Origin: CAYLPU01 sp964385635
GTDB taxonomy: Bacteria; Chloroflexota; Anaerolineae; B4-G1
Length of the DNA stretch: 40,735 nucleotides
NCBI GenBank assembly: GCA_964385635.1
Contig: CAYLPU010000044.1
Coordinates: forward strand, 1 to 40,735
Reading direction: 5' to 3'
A program made the translations under genes and the position numbers. Each line of letters opens with the position of its first letter. Position 1 is the first letter of the stretch. Below are positions 23,884 to 30,900 of the stretch, piece by piece. The notes beneath the pieces were generated by a model. That model saw only the letters and a program-made list of their open reading frames with translations. It did not search any database and was not told where the DNA came from.

Positions 23884-24138
23884 ATGACAACCTTATCGCC
23901 TGATACACATCCCGAGATCGAACGCTTGCAGATCGAGCGGCTGCGCCAGATGCCTGCCTGGCGCAAAATGGCGCTATTGAGTGAGATGAACCGGACAGTG
24001 CGCACTCTTGCCCTGGCCGGGTTGCGCCAGCGCCACCCTCACGACACCCCTGCCCAGCGCCGGCGACGCCTGGCCGACCTGCTGCTAGGCCCGGACCTGG
24101 CCGCAACGGTCTACGGTCCCTGGCTGGAGGAGAACTGA
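23884..24138 (+). CDS. Small helical protein paired with nucleotidyltransferase (copy 1)
   Basis: This 84-residue protein starts MTTLSPDTHPEIERLQIERL. It has the core RQMPAWRKMALLSEMNRTVR, then RTLALAGLRQRHPHDTPAQR and RRRLADLLLGPDLAATVYG. It is basic and helical, with no cysteine cluster or membrane segment. The same family occurs again at 25546-25800, 80% or so identical by eye, and in both places its stop overlaps the ATG of a nucleotidyltransferase gene (TGATG). An antitoxin or partner role is inferred from this strict coupling only. It begins one base after brxC. Confidence 0.75.
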   Translation: MTTLSPDTHPEIERLQIERLRQMPAWRKMALLSEMNRTVRTLALAGLRQRHPHDTPAQRRRRLADLLLGPDLAATVYGPWLEEN

Positions 24139-24713
24139 TGCTGGCAGAACAAATCGCGGTAACGATGATGGTAGCCGACGGGCTGGATGCTCTCGGCGTA
24201 ACCTACGCTATTGGCGGCTCGTTTGCCAGCGCGTTGCACGGCGTGATGCGCGCCACGATGGACGCTGACCTGGTGGCTGACCTGCGCCTGGAACACGCCG
24301 AGCCATTGGCGCAGGCGTTGGGCGATGCCTTCTATGCCGACGCGGGGATGATGCGCGACGCCGTCCGCCGCCATAGATCTTTCAATGTTATCCACCTGGA
24401 GACGATGTTCAAGGTGGACGTCTTTGTAGCCAAGCCGCGCGCCTTCGACCGCTCCCAGTTGGCCCGCCGCCAGTTGCATCTGTTGAGTGAGGACCCCGAG
24501 CGCCGCGCCTATGTCGCCACTGCCGAGGACATTGTTCTCTCTAAACTGGAATGGTATCGCATGGGTGGAGAGGTCTCTGACCGCCAGTGGCGCGATGTGC
24601 TGGGCGTGCTCAAGGTGCAGGGCGACCGGCTCGACCGTGACTATCTGCGCCGCATGGCTGCCGAACTGGGCGTGACCGATCTGCTGGAACGGGCCTTTGA
24701 GGAGGCAAAATGA
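24138..24713 (+). CDS. Nucleotidyltransferase, AbiEii-like (copy 1)
   Basis: This 191-residue protein has the polymerase-beta nucleotidyltransferase signature YAIGGSFASALHGVMRATMD followed by ADL: a G-G-S loop and two metal-binding acidic residues in the DAD motif (about 28-48). The second half contains FKVDVFVAK, the region VATAEDIVLSKLEWYRMGG and a C-terminal helical segment LRRMAAELGVTDLLERAF. This is the layout of AbiEii/MenT-like and related stand-alone nucleotidyltransferases, several of which are toxins that modify tRNA or other targets. A catalytically complete site is visible. It is coupled to the 84-residue gene upstream and overlaps the next gene by four bases (ATGA). Confidence 0.8.
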   Translation: MLAEQIAVTMMVADGLDALGVTYAIGGSFASALHGVMRATMDADLVADLRLEHAEPLAQALGDAFYADAGMMRDAVRRHRSFNVIHLETMFKVDVFVAKPRAFDRSQLARRQLHLLSEDPERRAYVATAEDIVLSKLEWYRMGGEVSDRQWRDVLGVLKVQGDRLDRDYLRRMAAELGVTDLLERAFEEAK

Positions 24714-24934
24714 AAGCCTGTCGCTTCGATCCGGTGGACCTGGAACAGATGCGCTTGCTGGGTCGACTGCCTCCTGGCGGACGCATCCGGGTGATGCTCG
24801 ACGCGCGGGAGTTGTCAGTGGGATTGATCCGCGGCCGCTTGCGCCGGCAGTATCCTGACCTGTCGCCTCGTGCGCTTAACTTGAAAGTGTTGGAGGAGGT
24901 AGCCCGTGCCCAACGAACGAGCCCCGGACCTTAG
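24710..24934 (+). CDS. Small protein paired with nucleotidyltransferase (copy 2 partner)
   Basis: This 74-residue protein starts MKACRFDPVDLEQMRLLGRL. The core is PPGGRIRVMLDARELSVGLI and RGRLRRQYPDLSPRALNLKV. It is unrelated in sequence to the 84-residue family but has the same position before a nucleotidyltransferase. Start and stop overlap both neighbours (ATGA upstream, 29 bp downstream), so translation of the three genes is linked. A cognate antitoxin role is inferred, not shown. Confidence 0.7.
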   Translation: MKACRFDPVDLEQMRLLGRLPPGGRIRVMLDARELSVGLIRGRLRRQYPDLSPRALNLKVLEEVARAQRTSPGP

Positions 24935-25544
24935 CCTCTTTCTCGACATCTTGCAGACCTTGGAAGCCATTGGCGCTCCCTATATGATCATTGGTGCCTT
25001 CGCTGCCACTGTGTATGGCATCACCCGGACCACTTACGATATAGACATTGTGGTCGAGTTGAATGAGGAGCACATCGCTGTCCTGGTCGCCGTCTATCCT
25101 CCCCCACGTTACTATGCTGATCCTGAGCAAATGCGCGAATCCATCCGATTGGGCATCATGTTCAACATCATTGACACCAGCCGGGGGGAAAAGGCCGACC
25201 TGGTGCCCCTGACAATGGCATCGCGCTATCGCCGGGCGTTCCAGCGCCGGGTACGGCAGACGGTCGAAGTGCCCGGTGTCGAACCCTTTGAGGTCTGGTG
25301 TGCCCGCCCCGAGGACGTAATCGTCGGCAAGTTGATGGCCTGGGACGAAGGACGGTCGCGCAAGCACGAAACCGACATCTACGAGATGATGGTCTTCCAC
25401 TACCTGGGCGTTGACCCGGCGCTGAGTGCTGGGTTTGACGAAGCCTACGTAAACGTCCAGGCCAGAGCATTGGGCGCAGACGTGGTTGAACTCTGGGAGA
25501 CGGTCACAGAAGCCGCTCGCCAGGAAGCCAAGCGAGAGACGTAA
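24906..25544 (+). CDS. Nucleotidyltransferase-like protein (copy 2)
   Basis: This 212-residue protein starts at GTG 24906 with GGAGGAGG 6 nt upstream, inside the end of the preceding gene. The nucleotidyltransferase signature reads YMIIGAFAATVYGITRTTYD and IDIVVEL. The acidic pair is present (D-I-D), but the usual G-G-S is replaced by G-A-F, so the nucleotide-binding loop differs from copy 1. It also has RGEKADLVPL, EVWCARPEDVIVGKLMAWDE and KHETDIYEMMVFHYLGVD, typical of the family's second half. It diverges strongly from copy 1 (different lineage, not a recent duplicate). Activity is uncertain because of the missing Ser. Confidence 0.75.
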   Translation: MPNERAPDLSLFLDILQTLEAIGAPYMIIGAFAATVYGITRTTYDIDIVVELNEEHIAVLVAVYPPPRYYADPEQMRESIRLGIMFNIIDTSRGEKADLVPLTMASRYRRAFQRRVRQTVEVPGVEPFEVWCARPEDVIVGKLMAWDEGRSRKHETDIYEMMVFHYLGVDPALSAGFDEAYVNVQARALGADVVELWETVTEAARQEAKRET

Positions 25545-25545
25545 G

Positions 25546-25800
25546 ATGGAGACCCTATCCCCAGACACCCCTCCCGATATCGAGTGCTTGCAGATCGAGC
25601 GGCTGCGCCAGATGCCGCCCTGGCGCAAGATGGCGTTGATGGCGGGGATGAGCCAGACGGTGCGGACGTTGGCCCTGGCTGGGCTGCGCCAGCGCCACCC
25701 CGACGATACCCCTGCCCAGCGCCGGCGACGCCTGGCCGACCTGCTGCTAGGCCCAGAGTTGGCTGCCTGCGTCTACGGCCCCTTGCCGGAGGATGGCTGA
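25546..25800 (+). CDS. Small helical protein (copy 3, duplicate of the 23884 gene)
   Basis: This 84-residue protein starts METLSPDTPPDIECLQIERL and is closely similar to the gene at 23884 across its length, including RTLALAGLRQRHPDDTPAQR and LADLLLGPELAACVYG. It begins one base after the copy 2 stop. Its stop overlaps the ATG of a wrecked nucleotidyltransferase. If it is an antitoxin it has outlived its toxin, which could allow it to protect against the copy 1 enzyme or a related incoming one (inference). Confidence 0.75.
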   Translation: METLSPDTPPDIECLQIERLRQMPPWRKMALMAGMSQTVRTLALAGLRQRHPDDTPAQRRRRLADLLLGPELAACVYGPLPEDG

Positions 25801-26007
25801 TGCTGACAGAACAAATTGCCGAGGACATTGTTCTCTCTAAACTGGAATGGTATTGCATGGGCGGCGAGGTCTCTGACCGCCAGTGGCGCGACGTGCTGGG
25901 CGTGCTCAAGGTAGGGTGACCGGCTCGACCACGACTACTTGCGCCGTATGGCCACGGAACTAGGCGTGAGTGATTTGCTGAAGCAAGCGTTTGGGGAAGC
26001 GGGCTAG
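25800..26007 (+). pseudogene. Decayed nucleotidyltransferase (duplicate of copy 1)
   Basis: The frame starts MLTEQIA like copy 1, then jumps straight to AEDIVLSKLEWYCMGGEVSD, which is residue 130 onward of copy 1. About 366 bp holding the whole catalytic loop are missing. A 2-bp loss after CTCAAGGT then shifts the frame and stops translation at 25919. The shifted remainder to 26007 still matches the copy 1 C-terminus (for example the reading LRRMATELGVSDLLKQAF). A clear pseudogene. Confidence 0.9.
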
Positions 26008-26008
26008 A

Positions 26009-26446
26009 ATGAAAGATAAGAGTCTCAAATGGTCGTTGCCTTACTTGGTGTTTGACGCAAAACATCACCTCGATGTGCGTGGAAAGCCAGGCATCTATCG
26101 CATCCGTGCGTTCACGGAAGACGGAGAGCCGTTGCCCATCTCCAGAGCTGTTGGGGTCGATCCGCTGGGCGTGCTGCACATAGGCAAGTCCAACGACCTT
26201 GGGCGCAGGTTGAATCGCTTCCGCCGGGCCGTGGAAGGAGCACAGTCCCCCCACCAGGCCGGACGAGAGTACGCCAAGTGGCACTTTGAGAGGCTGGTTC
26301 CGCGTGAGCGACTGTGGTTCGACTATGTGCTGACCGCCGACGGAGCCGAGGCGTTGGCACTCGAACGCAGGCTTCACAAAGAATATCGCGTGCAGTTCCT
26401 TGACCGTCCACCACTCGACGGCACATCCGGCCAATCGAGCAAATAA
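26009..26446 (+). CDS. GIY-YIG-like nuclease
   Basis: This 145-residue protein starts MKDKSLKWSLPYLVF at ATG 26009. It has GKPGIYRI (GIY at 28-30), then GVLHIGKSNDLGRRLNRF (HIG at 57-59, in place of YIG; Arg66/Arg67 at the catalytic Arg position), and later HQAGREYAKWHFERL and GAEALALERRLHKEYR, a plausible site for the metal-binding Glu. This order fits a compact GIY-YIG domain without an added DNA-binding domain. Substrate unknown. It stands between the NTase cluster and the methyltransferase; a nuclease in this position could be an accessory effector or a remnant of a mobile element. The Shine-Dalgarno sequence is weak. Confidence 0.65.
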   Translation: MKDKSLKWSLPYLVFDAKHHLDVRGKPGIYRIRAFTEDGEPLPISRAVGVDPLGVLHIGKSNDLGRRLNRFRRAVEGAQSPHQAGREYAKWHFERLVPRERLWFDYVLTADGAEALALERRLHKEYRVQFLDRPPLDGTSGQSSK

Positions 26447-26517
26447 AGGTATTTGCTGTATGCCAATGTGTTCGTGCTGTTACTACTGATCGAGATCTGT
26501 GTGCAAAGGATAAGAAG

Positions 26518-29280
26518 ATGTCCCACCAACCCGAACTCATCCCCGACCAACCCTCCCCCGACCAGGCCGCCCGCGAGACCGAGCGGGCCGAATACCTGGA
26601 GCGGCTGCGCGAGAAACTGAAGGACCCCGAATTCCGCGCCACCGAGGGCTTTCCCATCGGCGAGGACGAGGACATCCTGGCCCTCTCCGACCCGCCGTAC
26701 TACACCGCCTGCCCCAATCCCTTTCTGCCCGAGATCATCGTCCGCTGGCAGGCCGAGCGCGCCCAACTGCGCGAGGAACTGGGGTTGTCCGACGACAGCG
26801 ATGACAACGGGAACGGCAAAAAGCCCGTGTACCATAGGGAGCCCTTCGCCGCCGACGTGAGCGAGGGCAAGAACGACCCCATCTACAACGCCCACTCCTA
26901 CCACACCAAAGTGCCCCACAAGGCCGTGATGCGCTACATCCTGCACTATACCGACCCTGGTGACGTGGCCTTCGATGGCTTCTGCGGCACGGGGATGACG
27001 GGTGTGGCTGCCCAACTCTGCGGCGACCGCAAGGCCGTCGATGGTCTGGGCTACCGCGTGGGCGACGACGGCGCGATCTACGACGGCGACGAGCCGATCT
27101 CCCGCTTGGGAGCACGCAAGGTCGTTCTGGTGGACCTCTCTCCCGCCGCCACCTTCATCGCCTACAACTACAACACCCCCGTGGACGTGGCCGCCTTCGA
27201 GCGCGAGGCACGGCGCATCTTGCGCGAGGTGGAGGACGAGTGCGGGTGGATGTACGAGACCTGGCATCCGCACTGCGACGATCCCAACCGGGTGAAGGGA
27301 AAAATCAACTATACCGTCTGGAGCGATGTCTTTGTGTGTCCGCAGTGTGGGGAGGAGATGGTCTTTTGGGATGTGGCGGTGGACAAGGAGGCCGGCAATA
27401 TCCGCAGGGAATGGCCTTGTCCGGGCTGTGGCGCGCTGCTGGCCAAAAGCCCCAGAAAGCAATCCGGCGCGCTAAAGGTGGAACGCGCCTGGGAGACGGC
27501 ATACGACCGCGCTCTGGAGCGGGTGGTGCGCCGGGCCAAACAGGCGCCGGTGCTCATCAATTACAGCGTGGGGCGGAAGCGGCACGAGAAGGTGCCCGAC
27601 GCCGATGACCTGGCCCTTGTTCAGAAGATTGAGGAGAGCGATATTCCCCATTGGTTTCCAATGGATCGTATGCCGGAAGGCGACGAAAGCCGTCGCAACG
27701 ATCGCGTTGGCATCACCCATGTCCACTACTTCTACACAGGGAAAGAACTGTGGAGTCTTGCGGCAATATGGTCAGCCATTCAACGGGCTTCGGATAAGCG
27801 AGTCTGTCATGCACTCCGCATGCCGTTCACTACGATGTTGCCCTATTGTTCCTTTATGCGACGCTTCCGTGCTGATAGGCGCGGTGGCGGGCCATTGTCT
27901 GGAACGCTCTACGTTTCTTCAGTAAGCACACCTCTCAACCCCAGTAAATCCTATCACCGCAATTCTGAGAGCGTTCTGCGAGCACTTCGGTTGCTTAGGG
28001 GAAAGGGCTCTTCCGTTGGGGTGACAACAACACAGTCTTCCACTGCCCTGTCGAGAATCCCAGATAGATCTGTTGACTACATCTTCACTGATCCACCCTT
28101 TGGCGGCAACCTGATGTACTCGGAACTCAACTTCCTTTGGGAAGCCTGGTTCCAGGCTTTCACAAACAACAAGCCAGAAGCACTGATCAACAAAGTTCAG
28201 CGCAAGGGATTGCTGGAGTACCAAGCCTTGATGGAAACCTGTTTTTGCGAGTTCTACCGAGTACTCAGGCCCGGCCGCTGGATGACGGTTGAGTTTCATA
28301 ACTCCCAAAACCGCGTCTGGAATGCGATTCAAGAAGCTATCCTACGCGCTGGCTTTATGATCGCCGACGTGCGCACCCTGGACAAAAAGCAAGGCAGTTT
28401 CAAGCAAGTGACCACCGCATCCGCTGCCAAGCAAGACCTAATCATCTCCGCCTACAAACCCCGCACTGGCTTCGAGCGCCGCTTCCTGGAGCAGGCCGGG
28501 ACCGAGGAAGGAGCTTGGGATTTCATCCGCCAGCACCTGGAGCAATTGCCCATTGTCGTCGAACAGGACGGCACATTGGAAGTCGTCGCCGAACGGCAGG
28601 CCTACCTGCTCTACGACCGCATGGTCGCCTTCCATATCCAGCGCGGCTTCAGCGTGCCGCTGGGCGCCGCTGAGTTCTACGCTGGGCTTAAGCAGCGTTT
28701 CCCGGAGCGGGACGGGATGTACTTCCTGCCCCATCAGACCGCCGAGTACGACCGGCGGCGGATGCAGGTCAGCAAGGTGGAGCAACTGGCCCTCTTTGTC
28801 ACCGACGAGAAATCGGCCATCCAGTGGCTGCGCCGCGAACTGGACCCGGCCACCGGCTCTGGCCCCCAGACTTATCAAGACCTCCAACCCAAGTTCCTGC
28901 GCGAACTGCACCAGGCCCGCCACGAGGCCCTGCCGGAACTGAGCGATGTGCTGATCCAGAACTTTCTCAAGGATGAGCAGGACCGCTGGTACGTGCCCGA
29001 CCCAGCCCGCCAGGAGGACCTGGAGAAACTGCGCGAGCGGTCGCTGCTGCGGGAGTTCCAGGAATACGCCGGGGGCAAGGGGCGGCTGCGGGTGTTTCGC
29101 ACCGAGGCGGTGCGGGCCGGTTTCAAGCACGCATGGCACGAGCGGGACTACCGGCTCATCGTCAAGGTGGCTGAGCGGCTGCGGCCGTCGGTGTTGCAAG
29201 AGGACGCGGGACTGTTGATGTACTATGACAACGCGCTGATGCGGGCCGAGTCGGAGCCGGAGCAGGAAAGGTTGTTGTAG
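26518..29280 (+). CDS. pglX: BREX-3 DNA methyltransferase PglX (Zn-ribbon type)
   Basis: This 920-residue SAM-dependent DNA methyltransferase starts MSHQPELIPDQPSPDQ. An N-terminal block (DPPYYTACPNPFLPEI) leads to SAM motif I DGFCGTGMTGVAA (Asp153 onward). A zinc ribbon CPQCGEEM...CPGCG lies at about 276-306 and the catalytic motif DPPFGGN at 525-531. Zn-ribbon plus DPPF is the COG1743-like type found as PglXI in BREX type 3, where host DNA methylation goes with phage exclusion. The segment from about 27,620 to 28,430, which includes the catalytic motif and probably the target-recognition region, looks clearly less GC-rich than both flanks, suggesting that it was exchanged by recombination. 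It follows the GIY-YIG gene by 71 bp. Confidence 0.85.
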   Translation: MSHQPELIPDQPSPDQAARETERAEYLERLREKLKDPEFRATEGFPIGEDEDILALSDPPYYTACPNPFLPEIIVRWQAERAQLREELGLSDDSDDNGNGKKPVYHREPFAADVSEGKNDPIYNAHSYHTKVPHKAVMRYILHYTDPGDVAFDGFCGTGMTGVAAQLCGDRKAVDGLGYRVGDDGAIYDGDEPISRLGARKVVLVDLSPAATFIAYNYNTPVDVAAFEREARRILREVEDECGWMYETWHPHCDDPNRVKGKINYTVWSDVFVCPQCGEEMVFWDVAVDKEAGNIRREWPCPGCGALLAKSPRKQSGALKVERAWETAYDRALERVVRRAKQAPVLINYSVGRKRHEKVPDADDLALVQKIEESDIPHWFPMDRMPEGDESRRNDRVGITHVHYFYTGKELWSLAAIWSAIQRASDKRVCHALRMPFTTMLPYCSFMRRFRADRRGGGPLSGTLYVSSVSTPLNPSKSYHRNSESVLRALRLLRGKGSSVGVTTTQSSTALSRIPDRSVDYIFTDPPFGGNLMYSELNFLWEAWFQAFTNNKPEALINKVQRKGLLEYQALMETCFCEFYRVLRPGRWMTVEFHNSQNRVWNAIQEAILRAGFMIADVRTLDKKQGSFKQVTTASAAKQDLIISAYKPRTGFERRFLEQAGTEEGAWDFIRQHLEQLPIVVEQDGTLEVVAERQAYLLYDRMVAFHIQRGFSVPLGAAEFYAGLKQRFPERDGMYFLPHQTAEYDRRRMQVSKVEQLALFVTDEKSAIQWLRRELDPATGSGPQTYQDLQPKFLRELHQARHEALPELSDVLIQNFLKDEQDRWYVPDPARQEDLEKLRERSLLREFQEYAGGKGRLRVFRTEAVRAGFKHAWHERDYRLIVKVAERLRPSVLQEDAGLLMYYDNALMRAESEPEQERLL

Positions 29281-29357
29281 AGAGAGGCGCAAAGCTCGCC
29301 GAATGAGGCGTAAAATGAGGCGCAAAACATTGTCATTGTCAAGGTGGTGGAGTGGCT

Positions 29358-29398
29358 GTGGGGGTTTCGCGGACGTGAAGCGCCTGTGAAACCCCCAC
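29358..29398. repeat. Inverted repeat upstream of the caspase-like gene
   Basis: GTGGGGGTTTC (29358-29368) and GAAACCCCCAC (29388-29398) are perfect 11-bp arms around a 19-nt loop, 23 bp before the caspase start. There is no T tract. It could be a dispersed palindrome or a hairpin in the leader. Confidence 0.6.
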
Positions 29399-29421
29399 GT
29401 TATACGACAGAGGATGTCCCT

Positions 29422-30864
29422 ATGTCCAACCAATTTACCCACGGTTACGCTCTACTTATCGGCATCGGCGAATCGGCGTATCAGGACTGGTCGCTTCCAG
29501 TCGCCGTCAAGGACATGCAGGCGCTCAAGGCCATCCTGACCGATGCGAACCTGTGTGCCTACCCCGACGACAAGGGCCACGTCCGCCTGCTGCGCGATGC
29601 CGGTGCCACCCGCAACACTATCCTGGCCGGCCTGGACTGGCTCAAGACGCAGGCTGCTGCCGCCCCGGAGGCCACCATTGTGGTCTACTTCTCTGGCCAC
29701 GGTTGGCTGGACCGATCCACGGGGCAGTATTATCTGATCCCGCACGACATCGCACCCTTCGACATCCCTGGCACCGCGCTGCCCGCCCTGATCTTCAACA
29801 ACGCCCTGCGCCAGATCCTGGCCCAACGCCTGCTGGTCTTTATCGACAGTTGCCACGCCGCAGGAATGGCTACAGCCAAAGATGCACCGGTGCTGAAACT
29901 GCCGTCTGGCTTTGCCCAGACCGCTTTGCCCAAGGGCCTGGCCGACGACCTCAAGCGAGGCGAGGGCCGAGCCGTTTTCACCTCGTCCAGGGAGAAAGAA
30001 AAGTCCTGGGTTCGCCCGGATGGCACGATGAGCATCTATACCTATCACTTGATCGAAGCCTTGCAGGGGGCCGGAAACCAGGCGGGGGATAAGGTGGTGC
30101 GCGTCTCCAACCTGATGAACTGCCTGGGCAAGGCGGTGCCAGAGAGTGCCCGCAAGCTGTGTTATGCGGAGCAGACGCCTTTCTTCGATGCTGCCACCGA
30201 GGACTTCCCGGTCGCCGTGCTCCTTGGCGGCAAGGGGCTGCCGGGCGGGGGTTGGGCTGCTGTGCAACACGAAGCTGCCGCGACGATCCGCCGCGTCGTT
30301 CAGGCCCTCGGCGAGCGCAGCGTGGCCATCGGCGGCGACGTGCAGGGCAGCACGATCGTCACCGGCGACGGCAACGTGGTGGGCGATGGCAGTTCGGCGC
30401 GGGTGGTCAAGACGACCGCCGGTGGCGACGTCGTCCACGGCGACAAGGTCGCGGGAGACAAGGTTGGCGGCGACAAGATCACCGTCGGTGACATCTCCGG
30501 CAGTACCGGCGTGGCCATCGGCCCCGGCGCGCAGGCGACGGTGACGCAGACGACCGGCGCGTCGGCGGACGAAATTGCCAGGGCCTTCGCCGCGATCGTG
30601 CAGGCGGTGAACGCGATGCCGGAAGGCACGCGCAAGGAAGATGCCCGCGAGGCGGTGCAGAAACTGGAAGCCGAGGCGCGCCGGGGCGAGCAGGCCGAGG
30701 GGGGCCGCGTGCGGCGCTGGTTCGCCTTCTTGGCCGAGGTCTCCGCCGACGCCTGGGAGGTAGCGGTGAACGTCCTGGCGAATCCCATCGCCGGCATCGG
30801 CACCGTCTTCAGGAAGATCGCCGCGCGGGCGCGGGAGGAGAGAAGGAGACCTTCGGGGTCTTGA
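29422..30864 (+). CDS. Caspase-like peptidase (C14 fold) with Gly-Asp repeat and C-terminal helical domain
   Basis: This 480-residue protein starts at ATG 29422 (GAGG 8 nt upstream; a longer frame to 29344 runs through the inverted repeat). The caspase-hemoglobinase fold occupies about 1-250: HGYALLIGIGESAYQDW, catalytic His93 in VVYFSGHGW and Cys144 in FIDSCHAAGM, so the dyad is intact. Residues about 315-375 are a Gly/Asp/Val repeat (GGDVQGSTIVTGDGNVVGDG, then VHGDKVAGDKVGGDKI), probably a small beta-helix. A C-terminal helical domain follows (ADEIARAFAAIVQAV...WEVAVNVLANPIAGIGTVF). Similar caspase-like proteins act as proteolytic effectors in bacterial conflict systems. The next gene encodes a STAND NTPase sharing the Gly-Asp motif, a likely sensor partner. 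Confidence 0.85.
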   Translation: MSNQFTHGYALLIGIGESAYQDWSLPVAVKDMQALKAILTDANLCAYPDDKGHVRLLRDAGATRNTILAGLDWLKTQAAAAPEATIVVYFSGHGWLDRSTGQYYLIPHDIAPFDIPGTALPALIFNNALRQILAQRLLVFIDSCHAAGMATAKDAPVLKLPSGFAQTALPKGLADDLKRGEGRAVFTSSREKEKSWVRPDGTMSIYTYHLIEALQGAGNQAGDKVVRVSNLMNCLGKAVPESARKLCYAEQTPFFDAATEDFPVAVLLGGKGLPGGGWAAVQHEAAATIRRVVQALGERSVAIGGDVQGSTIVTGDGNVVGDGSSARVVKTTAGGDVVHGDKVAGDKVGGDKITVGDISGSTGVAIGPGAQATVTQTTGASADEIARAFAAIVQAVNAMPEGTRKEDAREAVQKLEAEARRGEQAEGGRVRRWFAFLAEVSADAWEVAVNVLANPIAGIGTVFRKIAARAREERRRPSGS

Positions 30865-30879
30865 GAGACCCCGAAGGTC
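30848..30879. repeat. Perfect 14-bp hairpin across the caspase stop codon
   Basis: GACCTTCGGGGTCT (30848-30861), loop TGAG, AGACCCCGAAGGTC (30866-30879). The TGA stop of the caspase gene is the loop. It ends 21 bp before the STAND start GTG. There is no U tract. It may be a dispersed repeat or may tune the ratio of the two proteins. Confidence 0.9.
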
Positions 30880-30900
30880 TTGGGGACACAGGGAACTGCA

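Noticed and set aside
25445..26434. 329-codon minus-strand ORF across the small-protein/GIY-YIG region
   Set aside because: It spans several plus-strand genes and a pseudogene, shows no domain, and reads as low-complexity sequence.
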